The notes below the pieces were generated by a model. That model searched no databases. It was not told where the DNA came from and was given only the letters and a program-made list of their open reading frames with translations. Below, in pieces: positions 46,281-60,864 of a stretch of DNA of 64,000 nucleotides; position 1 is the stretch's first letter, and every line of letters starts with the position of its first letter. The position numbers and the translations under genes are program-made. Origin of the DNA: Glebionis coronaria (lineage: Eukaryota > Streptophyta > Magnoliopsida > Asterales > Asteraceae); contig CM046876.1 of NCBI GenBank assembly GCA_025667525.1, positions 533,560,038 through 533,624,037 of the forward strand, read 5' to 3'.

Positions 46281-49200
46281 TGTAACATCTCTATGTTTCG
46301 CGATTTTTAAGTCGAGTGCAATACGCAAGTTGTGAGCGTGTTATGTTGTGCCGTACGTTTTATTTGTTCTAGTTATTAAGATTTGATAACGTCTCGCACA
46401 ATTGTCTTTTGTTTTGGGATCGTACGCTAAACGGTTTTGCTGTCGTGTTATGTCAGTCGCGTCTAAACCTAAACATATTGAACCCGAGCCGAGTTTATCA
46501 CTATCACAACATGTGTATATAACTGAATATTTAAACCTTCAATTTCATTGCCAAGCTTGTCATACAAGGGTCCCAAATCAGTCACAAGTCTACATTACAC
46601 TTATAAACTTTATAGTTATTTGCCCCACTAAAGGACAACACATTTGCCTAGTTTACCCCTTTTGGGCATATCACAAGCAAACATTTCCAGATTTACACTA
46701 ACCCTAGGCTAATTATACAAGCTTATATACAAGTCCAAAGTAATGTCCAATGTCCAAATACAAGTTATCACAAGTTATCACAGTCCAAAAATACAAACAT
46801 CAAAATCTGCACAAGTCTTCACAATACAACTCCTGGGTAGAAGTTTTGGTCCAGCCAACCTACACGTCTCGTCCGAACCTGCACAACCAAGGGTCTTCAT
46901 TCTGTCCGAACCTGCAAAAACCGAACGTAGCATCCCCATTGTGAGTCTTTTGTCCTTTCGTCTTACTTTCGAAGTCTAGATGTGCTTGTTGTGTACGAAC
47001 CTACGAATAAACGAAACCATGGTTAGTCATTGAAATGAACTTATACTTTTAACCAAAAACTGAAAATTTCTAAACTTTTAAATACAAACATGTTTATGTT
47101 ATCATTTTGCTGTCAACCAAACCGAGACCCATTTTAGACCAAACCGAGACCCGATTGAGACCAAACCAAGACTTGATTTTGAAACCAAACCGAGACCCAA
47201 CTTAGAACCAAACCGAGACCATGTCCAACCAAATCAAGACTTCAATCATGAACCAAACCGAGACCCATGTTTAACCAAACCGAGACCCAATCAAGGACCA
47301 AACCGAGCATCAAAACAAACCAACCAAAGTTCTATTTTCTGCCAAATTATTTACCATTCTTACCAACCAATCCAAAATCTTAATCAAGCTTTCTTTTACA
47401 GAAAACCTTAACCATGCCGCGAGTATATAGAAACCCCCAATCGAAACCCTAATCATGTAACACCTTTTTAAACATCTAATTTACATTGCCACATTTCAGA
47501 AACATTATATAGACACGAGTAACATTCGAATATGTAAAAACCCCCAAATTTTTATAAAACCCTAGATTTACTTTTTATTAATTAAAATGCTAATTAAACC
47601 TAATCTAAACCCAAACCCCTTAATTAATTTAATTAAAAGTGAATTATACAAAAACCCCCAAACTAACCGAAACCCTAATTTTTATAAATCGACCTTATAT
47701 TAAAATTAGTTTGATTTTATGAATGAAAACACCAATTAATTATGTTTTAAACCGATTTTGATGAAAACCCCCAAATATTTCAAAACCCTAATTTTATTTA
47801 TATTTTAATCCGAGAATCATATGATTCACAACGAGTATTTACGAATCAATTGAACCCACTGATATATATTAAATCGAAAATCAATTAAAAGCTTTTAAAA
47901 GAAATAAAGGAGAATGAACTTATCTTTGATTTGGTTATGGATTCACGAACCGCAAGGAAGAACACCATCAGAAAAACCCAAATGGTTTGATGTGGGGATT
48001 AACCCACATCTCACGTGATATAGAACCTCAGACCACCCATATTTAATTTTATAACACAAACTGATTAGATGATAACCCTAAAAATGGATAGAACCGATCT
48101 AGGTTTAGAGAGAGAGAGTTGTTGGGACGGTGGAGGTGATATCGAGAGAGGAGAGAGAGAGTTATCTCTCAGTCATGGGAAGTTGTGTGTGATAAACACA
48201 CATACATACTCCTCTCGTCCTTGTTTAATCCGCCAAGCGGGCCGGGCCGGGTCTATTGACCATGGGCCGGTTGTGGTGTAATGTTTTGGACCCAGTTTGG
48301 GCCTCATGAGTTTATTTGGTTTAAGTAAAGCCCAAAAACGAATTTTGGTAAATTTAAGTTATGTTTTGACCCGTAAAACCCGACCCGTTAATAAACCGAT
48401 TTTATTTAACGTACTTTTCCGTAAAATCGTATTTTTCATAAACGTATGGTTTCGTCAAGCACAACTAGGGTGTCGAGTCATTTAACCATACAATTATTCG
48501 TATCGTAACTCGATTCTTAAATTAATTAGGTCGCGGCTAGCGTAACCGTACCCTCGAGCTATTTTATCTTCGTTCTCTTTGCTGAATTTACGAGGTGAGT
48601 TTATAGCCCCATACTTTACTATTTTCACTGCTTTTGGGGTGAGACATTGCTTGATTTTAACGTTTGAACACAAGTGCATTTACTGATTTATATATTAGTC
48701 TAAGTCCCACTAAAAACCCAGTTGCTTTGGCCCGTGAATCGTGAACCGTTAATTACTTTGTGTAAGCGCGAATGTAATGGATAGATCTATCGGGATTGAC
48801 GTCCCTGTCTGTCTTGTCCAACAAGGGGACAAGCGGGCACAGTTTCATTTGAATCTGATATAGGATGTCGTGGGTTTAGGCATCTAGTTTGGGCTACATT
48901 TATATGATTATACTGCCGGTGTTGTTAACGCTTCGGTGTCACGAGCTTAGACTGTAATAAATACTTTTGGGATGACTTTGTATCTGTTATATTGTCATCA
49001 CATTTGGGAAAATCTTGTGGTTCATTAAACAATTCAAACTAACTAAACCTATGAACTCACCAACTTTATGTTGACACTTTAGCAATGTTTTTCTCAGGTA
49101 TTAAGAAGGAAGATGCTAAATGAGGTCTCATGCATTGCCGTCATTTCTTTGAAACAACGATCATTTGTACCATTTAAGAAAACTATGTTTTGTAACCGTA

Positions 49201-49372
49201 TTCAGTTTATGCTTCCGCACTTTGTTAAAACAACTTATTTTATTAATTACAAGTGATCTACTTTTCCGAACGTCTCATGTAGAGGTCGTTCTTTGTGACT
49301 ATGTGTGTATGATAATCATGACGTCACCACTCCCTTGTCGCCATTATACTCTGATATTTTGGGAGTGTGACA
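46281..49372 (+). mobile_element. 3' LTR of the gypsy-III array
   Basis: 3,092 bp, the same length as the middle LTR. Ends GGGAGTGTGACA at 49372, where copia-B protease/integrase sequence resumes with GTATAC. Confidence 0.95.
47111..47315 (+). repeat. ACCAAACCGAGACCC repeats in the 3' LTR
   Basis: Second copy of the degenerate repeat block at 37446-37650. Confidence 0.88.
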
Positions 49373-52099
49373 GTATACAAATTATTCCCTCGAGTACCTT
49401 TCAATAAATCAACCCCTTCCAAATTACGAATGAAGCAGGTATGCTCTCGAAAAGCATCTTCAAGGTTTGCATCACAAAATTGTCCCACAGAAAATAAGTT
49501 GTGACCGAGACCTTCCACATAATACACTCTTAAAATAATAACATTCCCAATATGATATTCACCATAACCCATTATCTTTGCAATATGATCATTTCCAAAT
49601 CTAACCGTACCAAGAAACTTGCTGACGAAATTTCTGAGCTGAGAGCGATCTCCGGTCATATGCTTGGAGCAACCAGAGTCCAAATACCAGAGAACAATTT
49701 GGACCACCTGTTTTCAACAACAACAGTAGACAATGCATTGGAAACTATTGGTTCCGGAGTGTTAGCAGATACAGATAAAATATTATCAGAATTGCTAACA
49801 GGTTTGTGACCCTTAGATTTCTTGTATTTTCTAATGTGAGTTTTAGCACTAACAGGTTTTACTGTTCCAACTTTCTTAGGTTTTGAATTATTCGCGGGCA
49901 CTACAGTGGGAGTAGACCTATTTAAAGGGCACTTGGTTCCTACAGTAGTGTCGGTGTTCCTAGTTAAAGGACACGCTTGTGTTTTGGTAGCCTTGGTACT
50001 CCTAGTTAAAGGGCACGCTTTCTTCGCTTTAGTAGGAGTGATCCTAGTCAAAGGGCACGTATTTCCTACTATTGTGAAAGTTCTACCAGTGGGGCGCCAC
50101 ATCCAACCAACTTGGGTTAACACTTTCCCAGTCGGTTTCCATTCTAATCCATTTTTCCGGACATACATCTCATTCACATGGTCAATAAGGCAAGAATCAT
50201 GACAACTAGAAAACATACATTCATTGCAATTCCAACATTTCAAATTAGAATTCACACTAGGCTTAGAACGCTGCACAACCGCAGAGCCTTTAGGTTTAGA
50301 TACATGATTCTTTTTATTCAAAACAGAAATAACATTCCTAGGACGGGCTTCTACTTTCTTCTTCACTTCACTACTAGATAGGGCAAGATCCTATCTTTCT
50401 TATTGTTTCTTTTAAGCTTAGATCTTTGAGTCTTAGTAGTGGTGCTTACTCCTGTAGAAGGCAACACGGGAATATTAGAAGCTGGTTTTGATTCCGCCGT
50501 ATCTTTAGTGACCAAAGTTTGTGATGGTTTAGTCCTAGGGCCCTTATTAAATGGTGTGACGGCTATAAGGTTCCTTTTGATTGCACTAGAGGACGATGCT
50601 GAGATAGTGGCTGCATTATCCACAACATTCTAACCTTTTAGAGTACGAAGTGTTTCCTTTAACTCAGCCAAGACCAGATTTTTATCACAAATTTGTTCCC
50701 TCAAATCAGATATTTCCACCGACTTTCGATTCAATTATTCAATCAAGGATTGATTCTGTGCAGTGGTATTAGCACATGCGGACTTTACTGAATCGAAGAG
50801 TCGTGTATCTTTCTGTTTTAAGTTATCAACTTTGGACAAAATCTTGGAAACTCGATTATCTAGATCAAGTTTAAAATTCTCAGCGGCCTCAAGTACGTGC
50901 ACACAGTTAAGCTCCTTAGATTTCTCTATTTCTATCGGCAAAGATTTAGCAACTTTGTCACTTGGCTGACGCTGTTTTGATGGTAAATTCAATCGAAAAT
51001 TCTTTTCAAAGTTTGCATCATCGATATTAACACCTTCGAATGACGTTTCAAAGATTTCTTGAATAAATTGTTGCTTGCATTCAAGCGAAATACAATGTGT
51101 TTGAATCTCATCAAAACGTTTTGAAAGCGAAGAATATGAATCTTGAAGCTTTAAAAATTCAGCGTCAGATTCGTGACAAGTACTATCTACCACATTATCC
51201 ACAGATTCAACATTATGCACAATAGAATCATTATCAACACTGTTATTCACACAGACGGAGACTATATCATGAGACGTCACTTGCTTCAGAAGCTGATCAT
51301 TTTGGCGTGAAACCCGTTCTATTTCAAGTAAACTATTTTCATAAGCATCATCCATTTCATTGAAAACACGTCTAACTTCTTCTATTTCCAAAAGCAAATC
51401 TTGATCAAGATTACTAAGACAAACCTTAACATTCTTTACAAACGGAACAATTTCATCTCGAAACGCAGCTCTAGTGTGCTCACAGTTCCATTCACATTCC
51501 GTTATGGCCGAAGCCGTCGTACGTTCCAAAATGACCTTGTCAAAATCGGCTAAGTGTTGGTGTACCGTATTTAAGTTAACGGACGTCTTACTTACCGGTG
51601 GAATTAACTTCGTTAAATCCGTTTTGACAAGTGTAGGAGACGTACTAGGAGGGTTTTCATTTGACAAACTTTGGGGCACAAGAACTGTCAATTCAGCTAA
51701 TTCCTTTTGTAAGCGAATGCGGGTCTTTTTAGACAATTGATCTTTGTTATATTGATCATAATCAATTGTATGGAATTTTGAAAGCATTTTAGAATGAGTT
51801 TCATCCGCAAGTGTCTGTTTCTCCTCAGAACTACGAACAAAAGGTGCTTCTTTCGATTTTCCAATTAGGGTCATATCATAAAGACACGGAATATATTCCT
51901 GAGCTTGTTTTGCATAACTGGGATTAGGTGGTAAATCTTGAAGACGTTTAAGTTCGAGTTCTTTAAATGATTTAGTTAAAAGATGAACCTTTTCTGTGGA
52001 AGCGTATTGTTTTAAAAGCTGTTGTTCTTTGAATTTAAGAAGTTTGGTAGCATTAATTTCCGATTCAAACTTTTTAGACTCGAGAGTTTCGAAATCCAT
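49373..52099 (-). pseudogene. Copia-B coiled-coil/basic region, protease and integrase start
   Basis: Read on the minus strand from 52099. First is a coiled-coil segment of about 450 codons rich in Lys, Glu and Leu with conserved HYLADFD-like and ITECEWN..HTRAAF blocks. A stop follows at 50735, a second near 50630, then a Ser/Thr/Lys-rich stretch and a one-base frameshift near 50365. The next segment has paired Cys motifs (CWNCNECMFSS) and repeats of CPLTR. It leads into the aspartic protease (WYLDSGCSKHMTG) near 49690 and the pre-integrase segment (GVDLLKGTRGNNLYT), where the gypsy-III LTR cuts in at 49372. The last codons of the open frame (to 49324) come from the LTR. Confidence 0.85.
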
Positions 52100-52108
52100 T
52101 TTAAGTTT

Positions 52109-54100
52109 CTAAAAATCATTGACAACCGACTCTTTTGCTTTTAATTCATTGGAAAGATTAGCTTTTAATGATTCTATTTCTTTCAAGTGTTCAATCTTTT
52201 CAAAACGAAATTGGTCAAATTCAGAACATGTTATTTTCTCTGCTTGAGGGACCATTTCAAAAGTTTTGACCTTTTCTTTTTGCAACGCAAGCTCAGCAGT
52301 TAGGGTGGAATTCGTATCTACGGATTGTCTGAGAGCCATATGCATTTGATCAATAATATGTTTAGGCACCATGACCAAATCATGTTGAGCATAAGATTCC
52401 ATACCCGTCGTAGCATTTGGTTGAGGTTCACTCAAATGTGTAGGATTGGGTACCACATCATTTGAGTTACTAGTTCCCGAATGCTGTTCGAGGTTGTCAT
52501 TTTCATGCCCAACTTGATGTTGGTTATCATCAATATTATTAGATGTGGTTGGTACCTCACTGACGACATCCGAACCGTAGTGAGAGAGATTAGCAACGAG
52601 AGCAACTTGGGCAGAGTGAATGTCATCACAATCCGAATCATATGCGTCAAGATTATCTGCTTGATAAGCTGCATTAGAAGTAGAAACGACTGCAATGCCT
52701 TCTGTATCTGCTGCCCTTGGGTCTGCAAGAAATGCTAACTCCTCTGAATCCAAAATCTTCCCCTTAGACTGAGCATCAACCAAATACATCTTCTCACGAA
52801 ACCATGCATCATCCCTCCTCCTTTTCGGCTGAGTGCATTCCCTAGCCATATGACCTTGTCCTCGGCAATTGTAGCAAGTCACAACCTTCTTAGGACCAAT
52901 GGGGCTTCCATTTCCATTAGCTTGAGAATTCACAGCTTGAGCATGTACAGTCCTTGTAGGAGGTTCATATGAATTTTGCCTTCCCTGAATAGGTTGCACT
53001 GTTACTTGACCATCTTGAACAGTAGCTTGTTGTCGAGGATTTGAAGAGATGCGAAGCTGATTGTTTGTTGGTGGAAATCCTCTAGTTGCAACAAGTTTTG
53101 ACAAGTAGGCAGTGAGATGGTTTAGAACATCAGCTGGCGTATCATTTGGAGTAAAGACCAGTGCTTGGATTGGTGGAAGTTCATTAGAGTAGAAGGCTTG
53201 TGCTGGTTGTGCTTCAATAGGAAAGTATCCTTGCTGAGGGGTATAGCCCATTGGAGAAGTGTTCGCTTGTGATGGTGATGTCTGATATGGTGGTTGCTGT
53301 GGAAAAGATTGTTGATGAACACTTTGTTGAAATGCTTGTTGTGGCATCATTGGTAGTTGATAAGATGGTTGCTGATAGGTGTGTGGTGGTGGTTGCTGCA
53401 AGTATGATGGTTGTTGATAAGTATAAGCCATGTTTTGTTGAGAAGCATACATTGCAAGTGGATCATGAACTTGAGGTGTAGACAACCGAGCCTCATTCAC
53501 ATGGCATTCGTGTTGTTGAAGAAAAGCTTGAAGTTGATCCACATTGGTGTTATGCAAGTCCTTAGCCAATTTAACATCCGTCACGTATTTTTTCCATTCT
53601 GAAGGAAGAGTATTCAAATACTTGGTGTTCAATTGAAAGGTAGGAATTGCCATGTCATAGATATTGAGCTCATTCAACAATAGGGTATATCTCATATAGT
53701 AATCATTGAGAGTCTCCCCTGGCACATAGGCAAACTTATCAAAAGTATCATAAAGCTTACACTCTTGTTCTTGTTTAGTTAACGAGGTGCCTTGCATGAG
53801 AACACGAATTCTATCCCATAACTCTTTGGCAACTTTATGTTTGCTGACGAGTTTGTAGACATCTGGAGGAAGAGATCGGAGAATGATGTTTGTAGCATAC
53901 TTATCACATTTGTCTTGAATCTTCATATCTCCAGTCAATTCACCCGTTGTGCGAGGACGAGTAGTTGTACCTTCCGTCACTGTACCATAATCTAATGGTC
54001 CATTGAGCACCGATGCCCAAATGAGATGTCCATTCTCTTTGTTCAACATGTAAAGTTCCATTCGGGAAGTCCAATCCTCGTACATAGACTTTTCCAACAT
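52109..54100 (-). CDS. Gag of copia-B with zinc knuckle
   Basis: 663 codons from MLEKSMYEDWTSRMELYM. Copia Gag core (UBN2/gag-polypeptide type) at about 10-200 with KELWDRIRVLMQGTSLTKQEQECKLYD and NTLPSEWKKYVTDVKLAKDLH. A Gln/Tyr/Pro-rich tract follows at about 220-300, then a C-C-H-C knuckle (CYNCRGQGHMAREC) near 407-420. After that comes an acidic region (AYDSDCDDIHSA) and the start of a coiled coil. The terminating TAG at 52109-52111 is in frame with the sequence that continues at 52099, so it is probably a nonsense mutation, not the native end. Gag packages element RNA in cytoplasmic particles. Confidence 0.88.
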   Translation of the reverse strand: MLEKSMYEDWTSRMELYMLNKENGHLIWASVLNGPLDYGTVTEGTTTRPRTTGELTGDMKIQDKCDKYATNIILRSLPPDVYKLVSKHKVAKELWDRIRVLMQGTSLTKQEQECKLYDTFDKFAYVPGETLNDYYMRYTLLLNELNIYDMAIPTFQLNTKYLNTLPSEWKKYVTDVKLAKDLHNTNVDQLQAFLQQHECHVNEARLSTPQVHDPLAMYASQQNMAYTYQQPSYLQQPPPHTYQQPSYQLPMMPQQAFQQSVHQQSFPQQPPYQTSPSQANTSPMGYTPQQGYFPIEAQPAQAFYSNELPPIQALVFTPNDTPADVLNHLTAYLSKLVATRGFPPTNNQLRISSNPRQQATVQDGQVTVQPIQGRQNSYEPPTRTVHAQAVNSQANGNGSPIGPKKVVTCYNCRGQGHMARECTQPKRRRDDAWFREKMYLVDAQSKGKILDSEELAFLADPRAADTEGIAVVSTSNAAYQADNLDAYDSDCDDIHSAQVALVANLSHYGSDVVSEVPTTSNNIDDNQHQVGHENDNLEQHSGTSNSNDVVPNPTHLSEPQPNATTGMESYAQHDLVMVPKHIIDQMHMALRQSVDTNSTLTAELALQKEKVKTFEMVPQAEKITCSEFDQFRFEKIEHLKEIESLKANLSNELKAKESVVNDF

Positions 54101-54324
54101 TGGTGGACGATTATCCGTACCCGAGAGGATGGACTTATCCGTAAGAGATGTGTACTACATTTCGATAAGTTAAGATTTACAAACGTTGATCGATCAATGA
54201 GAGAAAGTAAATGTGTTTGTTGTTGTGAGTTGAAGTCGAGAAACAGTGTTAAAATCCCCTAAAATATGTTCTCGATAAACCAAAAATTCCAAGTCAAAAT
54301 TACATTTTTATGGAATATTTTTGA

Positions 54325-54580
54325 TTGTCGGAATGTTGATCGGAAAGCTGTCGGAATAAGCCTATCGGAATGTCCTATCGGAATACTCTTGTCGGAATAC
54401 CAAATCGGAATGCCAAATCGGAATAAACACTATCGGAATATCCTAATCGGAATACCTAATCGGAATAACAAATCGGAATGTCCTTATAGTAATGCACCAA
54501 ATCGGAATCCCTAAACCCTATTCCGATTACACTGATCGGAATACCTATAAACCCTTTTCCGATGACCTGATCGGAATAAT
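54325..54580 (-). repeat. ATTCCGAT repeats in the copia-B leader
   Basis: Fifteen copies of TCGGAA, mostly ATCGGAAT (plus strand), at 10-25-bp spacing, with two copies in opposite orientation near 54520 and 54558. Sense strand of the element: ATTCCGAT. The block lies between the PBS and the gag start. Confidence 0.92.
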
Positions 54581-54824
54581 CTCCACTTTTCTCGGACAAA
54601 ACTCAACCAATTCGTGATTTTAAGCCAAAAAATGATCAAAACACCAAAAATTTTTGTGTTTTTAGCCAAAGTAACAATACCAAATCACTACCACAACTAT
54701 GTAGATGATTTGTATCAAGAAAAAACCATAAAAAACACAAAAAAAATTTTGGACGTGTGTTTATATAGATCAAAAGGCTACAAAAATCATGAACACGAAC
54801 ACATAAACAATACAATCATCCCAT

Positions 54825-54838
54825 GGCTCTTGATACCA
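54825..54838 (-). other. Primer-binding site of copia-B
   Basis: Minus strand TGGTATCAAGAGCC two bases after the 5' LTR; initiator tRNA-Met type with one extra A. Confidence 0.88.
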
Positions 54839-54840
54839 TT

Positions 54841-55172
54841 TGTAGGATATGTAAATCTTGCTTATGTTTTTAGAGAGAGAAAGAGATAGAGAGATGGTGA
54901 GAACACACACACTTAAAGAGAGAAAGTGAAAGAAAAACACTTTTCAACTATGTGTAAAATGAAGAACCACACTACCCTCTCCATCAAAGGAGAGAGTTTA
55001 TATACCCAAGCCCTTGTCATGGGCTTGGGCTTACATTTGGGCCGGCCTACACATGTTGTAGGCTAGGCTTGGGCATGTTTGTTAAATAACGATGTCTAGA
55101 CTACGAGCTACTACTTAGTATATTGTCGAAGTGACCGAATCTTCCTAAATACGTAAAAACGTATTTCCAACA
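54841..55172 (-). mobile_element. 5' LTR of copia-B
   Basis: 332 bp with four transitions relative to the 3' LTR. Its promoter (TATATAAA on the minus strand, 54997-55004) drives transcription away from RPB10. Confidence 0.95.
54997..55004 (-). promoter_or_regulatory. TATA box of the copia-B 5' LTR
   Basis: TATATAAA on the minus strand, beside the CCCAAGCCC hairpin; also conserved in the solo LTR at 16770. Confidence 0.75.
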
Positions 55173-55329
55173 ATAAACTTGATCAAACTCTTTTATTTAT
55201 TTTTAGCAACATAATAAAACATAAAAGTGGAAAATTAAAAATAGGAGTAATAAATTAACAAGCTTTATTTATTTTATTTTTTCTCAGAGGGTTTTGCAAG
55301 AAATTTCTCCACTTTAGGGCTTTTGGGGG

Positions 55330-55337
55330 TATAAATA
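55330..55337 (+). promoter_or_regulatory. TATA box of RPB10
   Basis: TATAAATA in the context GGGGG-TATAAATA-GCCCC, 82 bp before the ATG; the start of transcription should be near 55360. Only 157 bp separate it from the copia-B end. Confidence 0.8.
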
Positions 55338-55418
55338 GCCCCACTCGACAACACACTGCCCAATTTTCTTTACATCCTCATAAAACCGCAGCTCCTTGGA
55401 AAACCTAAGACAAAAAAG

Positions 55419-58857
<3,439 letters not shown>

Positions 58858-60397
58858 TGCGTTGTTGGAGAACGTTAGTGGACAGTTTCTTATGGAGTGA
58901 TTAATTTGACCAATTGTACTTGGTAAACTGTGTTAATTTTTAGGATGATTGTAGTAGAATCTATCGGAAACCAGTATCTCCTAGTCTAATATCATGTAGT
59001 AGTAGTATCTAGCAACACAAATCTTAGTTTCCTGCACACTTGTCTCTGTGTTGGTGCATTAGTCACACATGCTTTTCACCTGCCCAAGTAAATCTTTCTT
59101 GATGATCTTGTTTGCGTTTCATATGTTACTGATCGTAGTTTACATACATATATATAAGTTAATAGATGGGTGATGTCAGTAGTTGGTAATACCTGTAAAA
59201 ACTTGAAAGTTGTTTTCCAGTTCAATTATTGACATAGTCTTTAGAGGGTCCATTGGTCATGTCTCATGTGACATGTTTGTTAGTGCTATGATGTAATCAT
59301 GCTGAGAATATGCGTATTAGATGTAGATATACGGTTTACGTCCCCACATGTGTATGCACACACTCGTACACAACCAAACACACATTTTTTTTTTCATGTA
59401 TTTGTTTTTACTTGGTTATTGTTGCGTCTTATGGTCCATGGGCCTCGTGCTAAACCACATCTATTAGAAACATGCTACTAGGTATATTAATTTAACACCC
59501 CTCTTAGAATGTTTTTACTTGGTTATTGTTGTGTCTTAAGATGGGAGCCAACCCTTTCACTTAGTTGCCTCAAGCAGGAATACAGTTTCAGACTGTCCCC
59601 CATACAACAGTTTGCAAGACGCTACTTTGTAAGACAACTTGGTCCATGTGAGATCAATTGATTTCCTAGTCTCTCTTATAGGCTTCTAAGACCAATGTTA
59701 GTCACAATTCACAAACAAGTTAAATTGTTGAAGTTTGAGTTCCACATGAGCTTGTTTTAAGTCTAACTGGAATTAGCTTAAGTTTAATACAAAAATGGGC
59801 AAGAATTTGAACTTGCCTCAAGCTCATGTGATTAGTAATGCAACCCAGCTGAGTTTTGACAGTCATTTGAGGTCAAACTTGGCTCAAGTTAATGCAAGCC
59901 AAACTTCACTCAGCTTGGGAATTCAACTTGCCCAAATGAGTTAGGATTATATATTTTTGAGTTTGACTAATCCTTGAGGTGAGTTGACCTATGTCACAGG
60001 TTCGCATCAAACTTGGCCGAGTTTAGCCTAAGTTTACCGAGTCAAGATTCCAACCTAGTTGAACATGAGACGTGATCTTTTTCGTAGAGCCTACCGTGTT
60101 CCCTGAAGCTTTGTTTGACTAGTTTTTGTTGTCTTATTCAATTTTTTACTTGAAGAAATCATGAAAATTCTGGTCTGGTGTGGGAGAATTTGTCTTAGAT
60201 CTACTACAAGGAACCAATAATATTGCAATTATGAAAAATGTATCATAAAAAAGAAAGGTAACATGGGTTGCTTTTGTGCGTATAATATTGCAATAATTAT
60301 AGTGAGTTGTAAAAATTTTCAAATCAATTTCATATGGTGGTCCTCTCTAGAATCCTATAATTACGTGCACTTTTTTATATACAGTTGTAACTTATGA
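58858..60397. other. RPB10 3' flank and intergenic sequence
   Basis: The 3' UTR should occupy the first few hundred bases, but I could not fix a polyadenylation site. A 27-bp direct repeat (GTTTTTACTTGGTTATTGTTG...) occurs at 59404 and 59511. At 59750-60060 TCAAG(C/T)T and GAGTT words recur in both orientations, possibly an old MITE. No gene seen. Confidence 0.45.
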
Positions 60398-60405
60398 CTT
60401 GTGAG

Positions 60406-60856
60406 CAAGATTGTAAATAGCGTGAAGTGTAGCGTTATTGCCAAGCTACAAGCTACAAAAACTATAGCGAAGCTATGGCGTTTTGCGAAGCGTGATATAT
60501 AGCGGTACAAAATATTTATAAGTTAGTATTTATATAGCGAGTTTATAAAACGGAGCAATATTTTAATTTTAGTTAGAAAACAAAACCGGCTATTAGTTAT
60601 TCAAGGATTTATCTCCATAGTAAAATTACTAAGCCCAAGTCAACTAAATAGCCAAAATTAGTAAACGAGCAAAATTCTTGTAAATCAGCAAAAAGATTCG
60701 GAAAAAACGTCACGTTACGCGCTATAGCGCGCTATATCACACTTTATGGCGCTTTTTAGCACACTACGCCTTAAGACACCGCCTTAGTCTGTTTCGTAAC
60801 GTGGAGGTCACACTTCACACTATAGCTCGTTATATGGCGCGCTATTTAAAACCCTG
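60406..60856. mobile_element. Non-autonomous hAT element downstream of RPB10
   Basis: 451 bp flanked by the 8-bp duplication CTTGTGAG (60398-60405 and 60857-60864). Imperfect terminal inverted repeats: CAAGATTGTAAATAGCG at the left and, reversed, CAGGGTTTTAAATAGCG at the right. Many GCGCTATA(T/G) words inside; no transposase. Confidence 0.88.
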
Positions 60857-60864
60857 CTTGTGAG

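Larger units (their letters stand above)
32425..49372 (+). mobile_element. Gypsy-III array: truncated unit, LTR, complete unit, LTR
   Basis: Bases 32425-39707 and 42090-49372 are the same sequence at a constant 9,665-bp offset with only scattered substitutions and no indel that I could see. Order: gag-pol lacking its start (32425-36449), LTR (36616-39707), accessory ORF and full gag-pol (40026-46114), LTR (46281-49372). The middle LTR serves both units. There is no LTR at the left edge. The right edge abuts copia-B sequence at GTATA, with no matching duplication on the left. The layout fits unequal recombination between LTRs of one inserted element, followed by a deletion that took the left LTR, the accessory ORF, the first third of gag and the copia integrase core. 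Confidence 0.93.
26828..55172 (-). mobile_element. Ty1/copia retrotransposon (copia-B), split by a gypsy array
   Basis: Ends are 332-bp LTRs at 26828-27159 (3') and 54841-55172 (5'), flanked by ATAAA at 26823-26827 and 55173-55177. On the minus strand it runs 5' LTR, tRNA-Met PBS, TTCCGA-repeat leader, Gag with zinc knuckle, a long coiled-coil and basic region, protease and the start of integrase (to 49373). It then resumes at 32424 with the integrase end, RT and RNase H, followed by a 2.8-kb 3' region and a PPT. The gypsy-III array occupies 32425-49372, and the integrase core between the two parts is absent. The LTRs differ at four positions, all transitions. Domain order and sequence are of the Tork/TNT1-like type common in Asteraceae. 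Stops and a frameshift inactivate it. Confidence 0.95.

Noticed and set aside
36616..49372. Two independent gypsy-III insertions side by side
   Set aside because: The units share the middle LTR, keep a constant offset and lack target duplications between them; recombination of one insertion explains this more simply.
49324..49707. 127-codon minus-strand frame as a fusion protein
   Set aside because: The last 16 or so codons come from the gypsy LTR; it is an accident of insertion into copia-B, not a gene.
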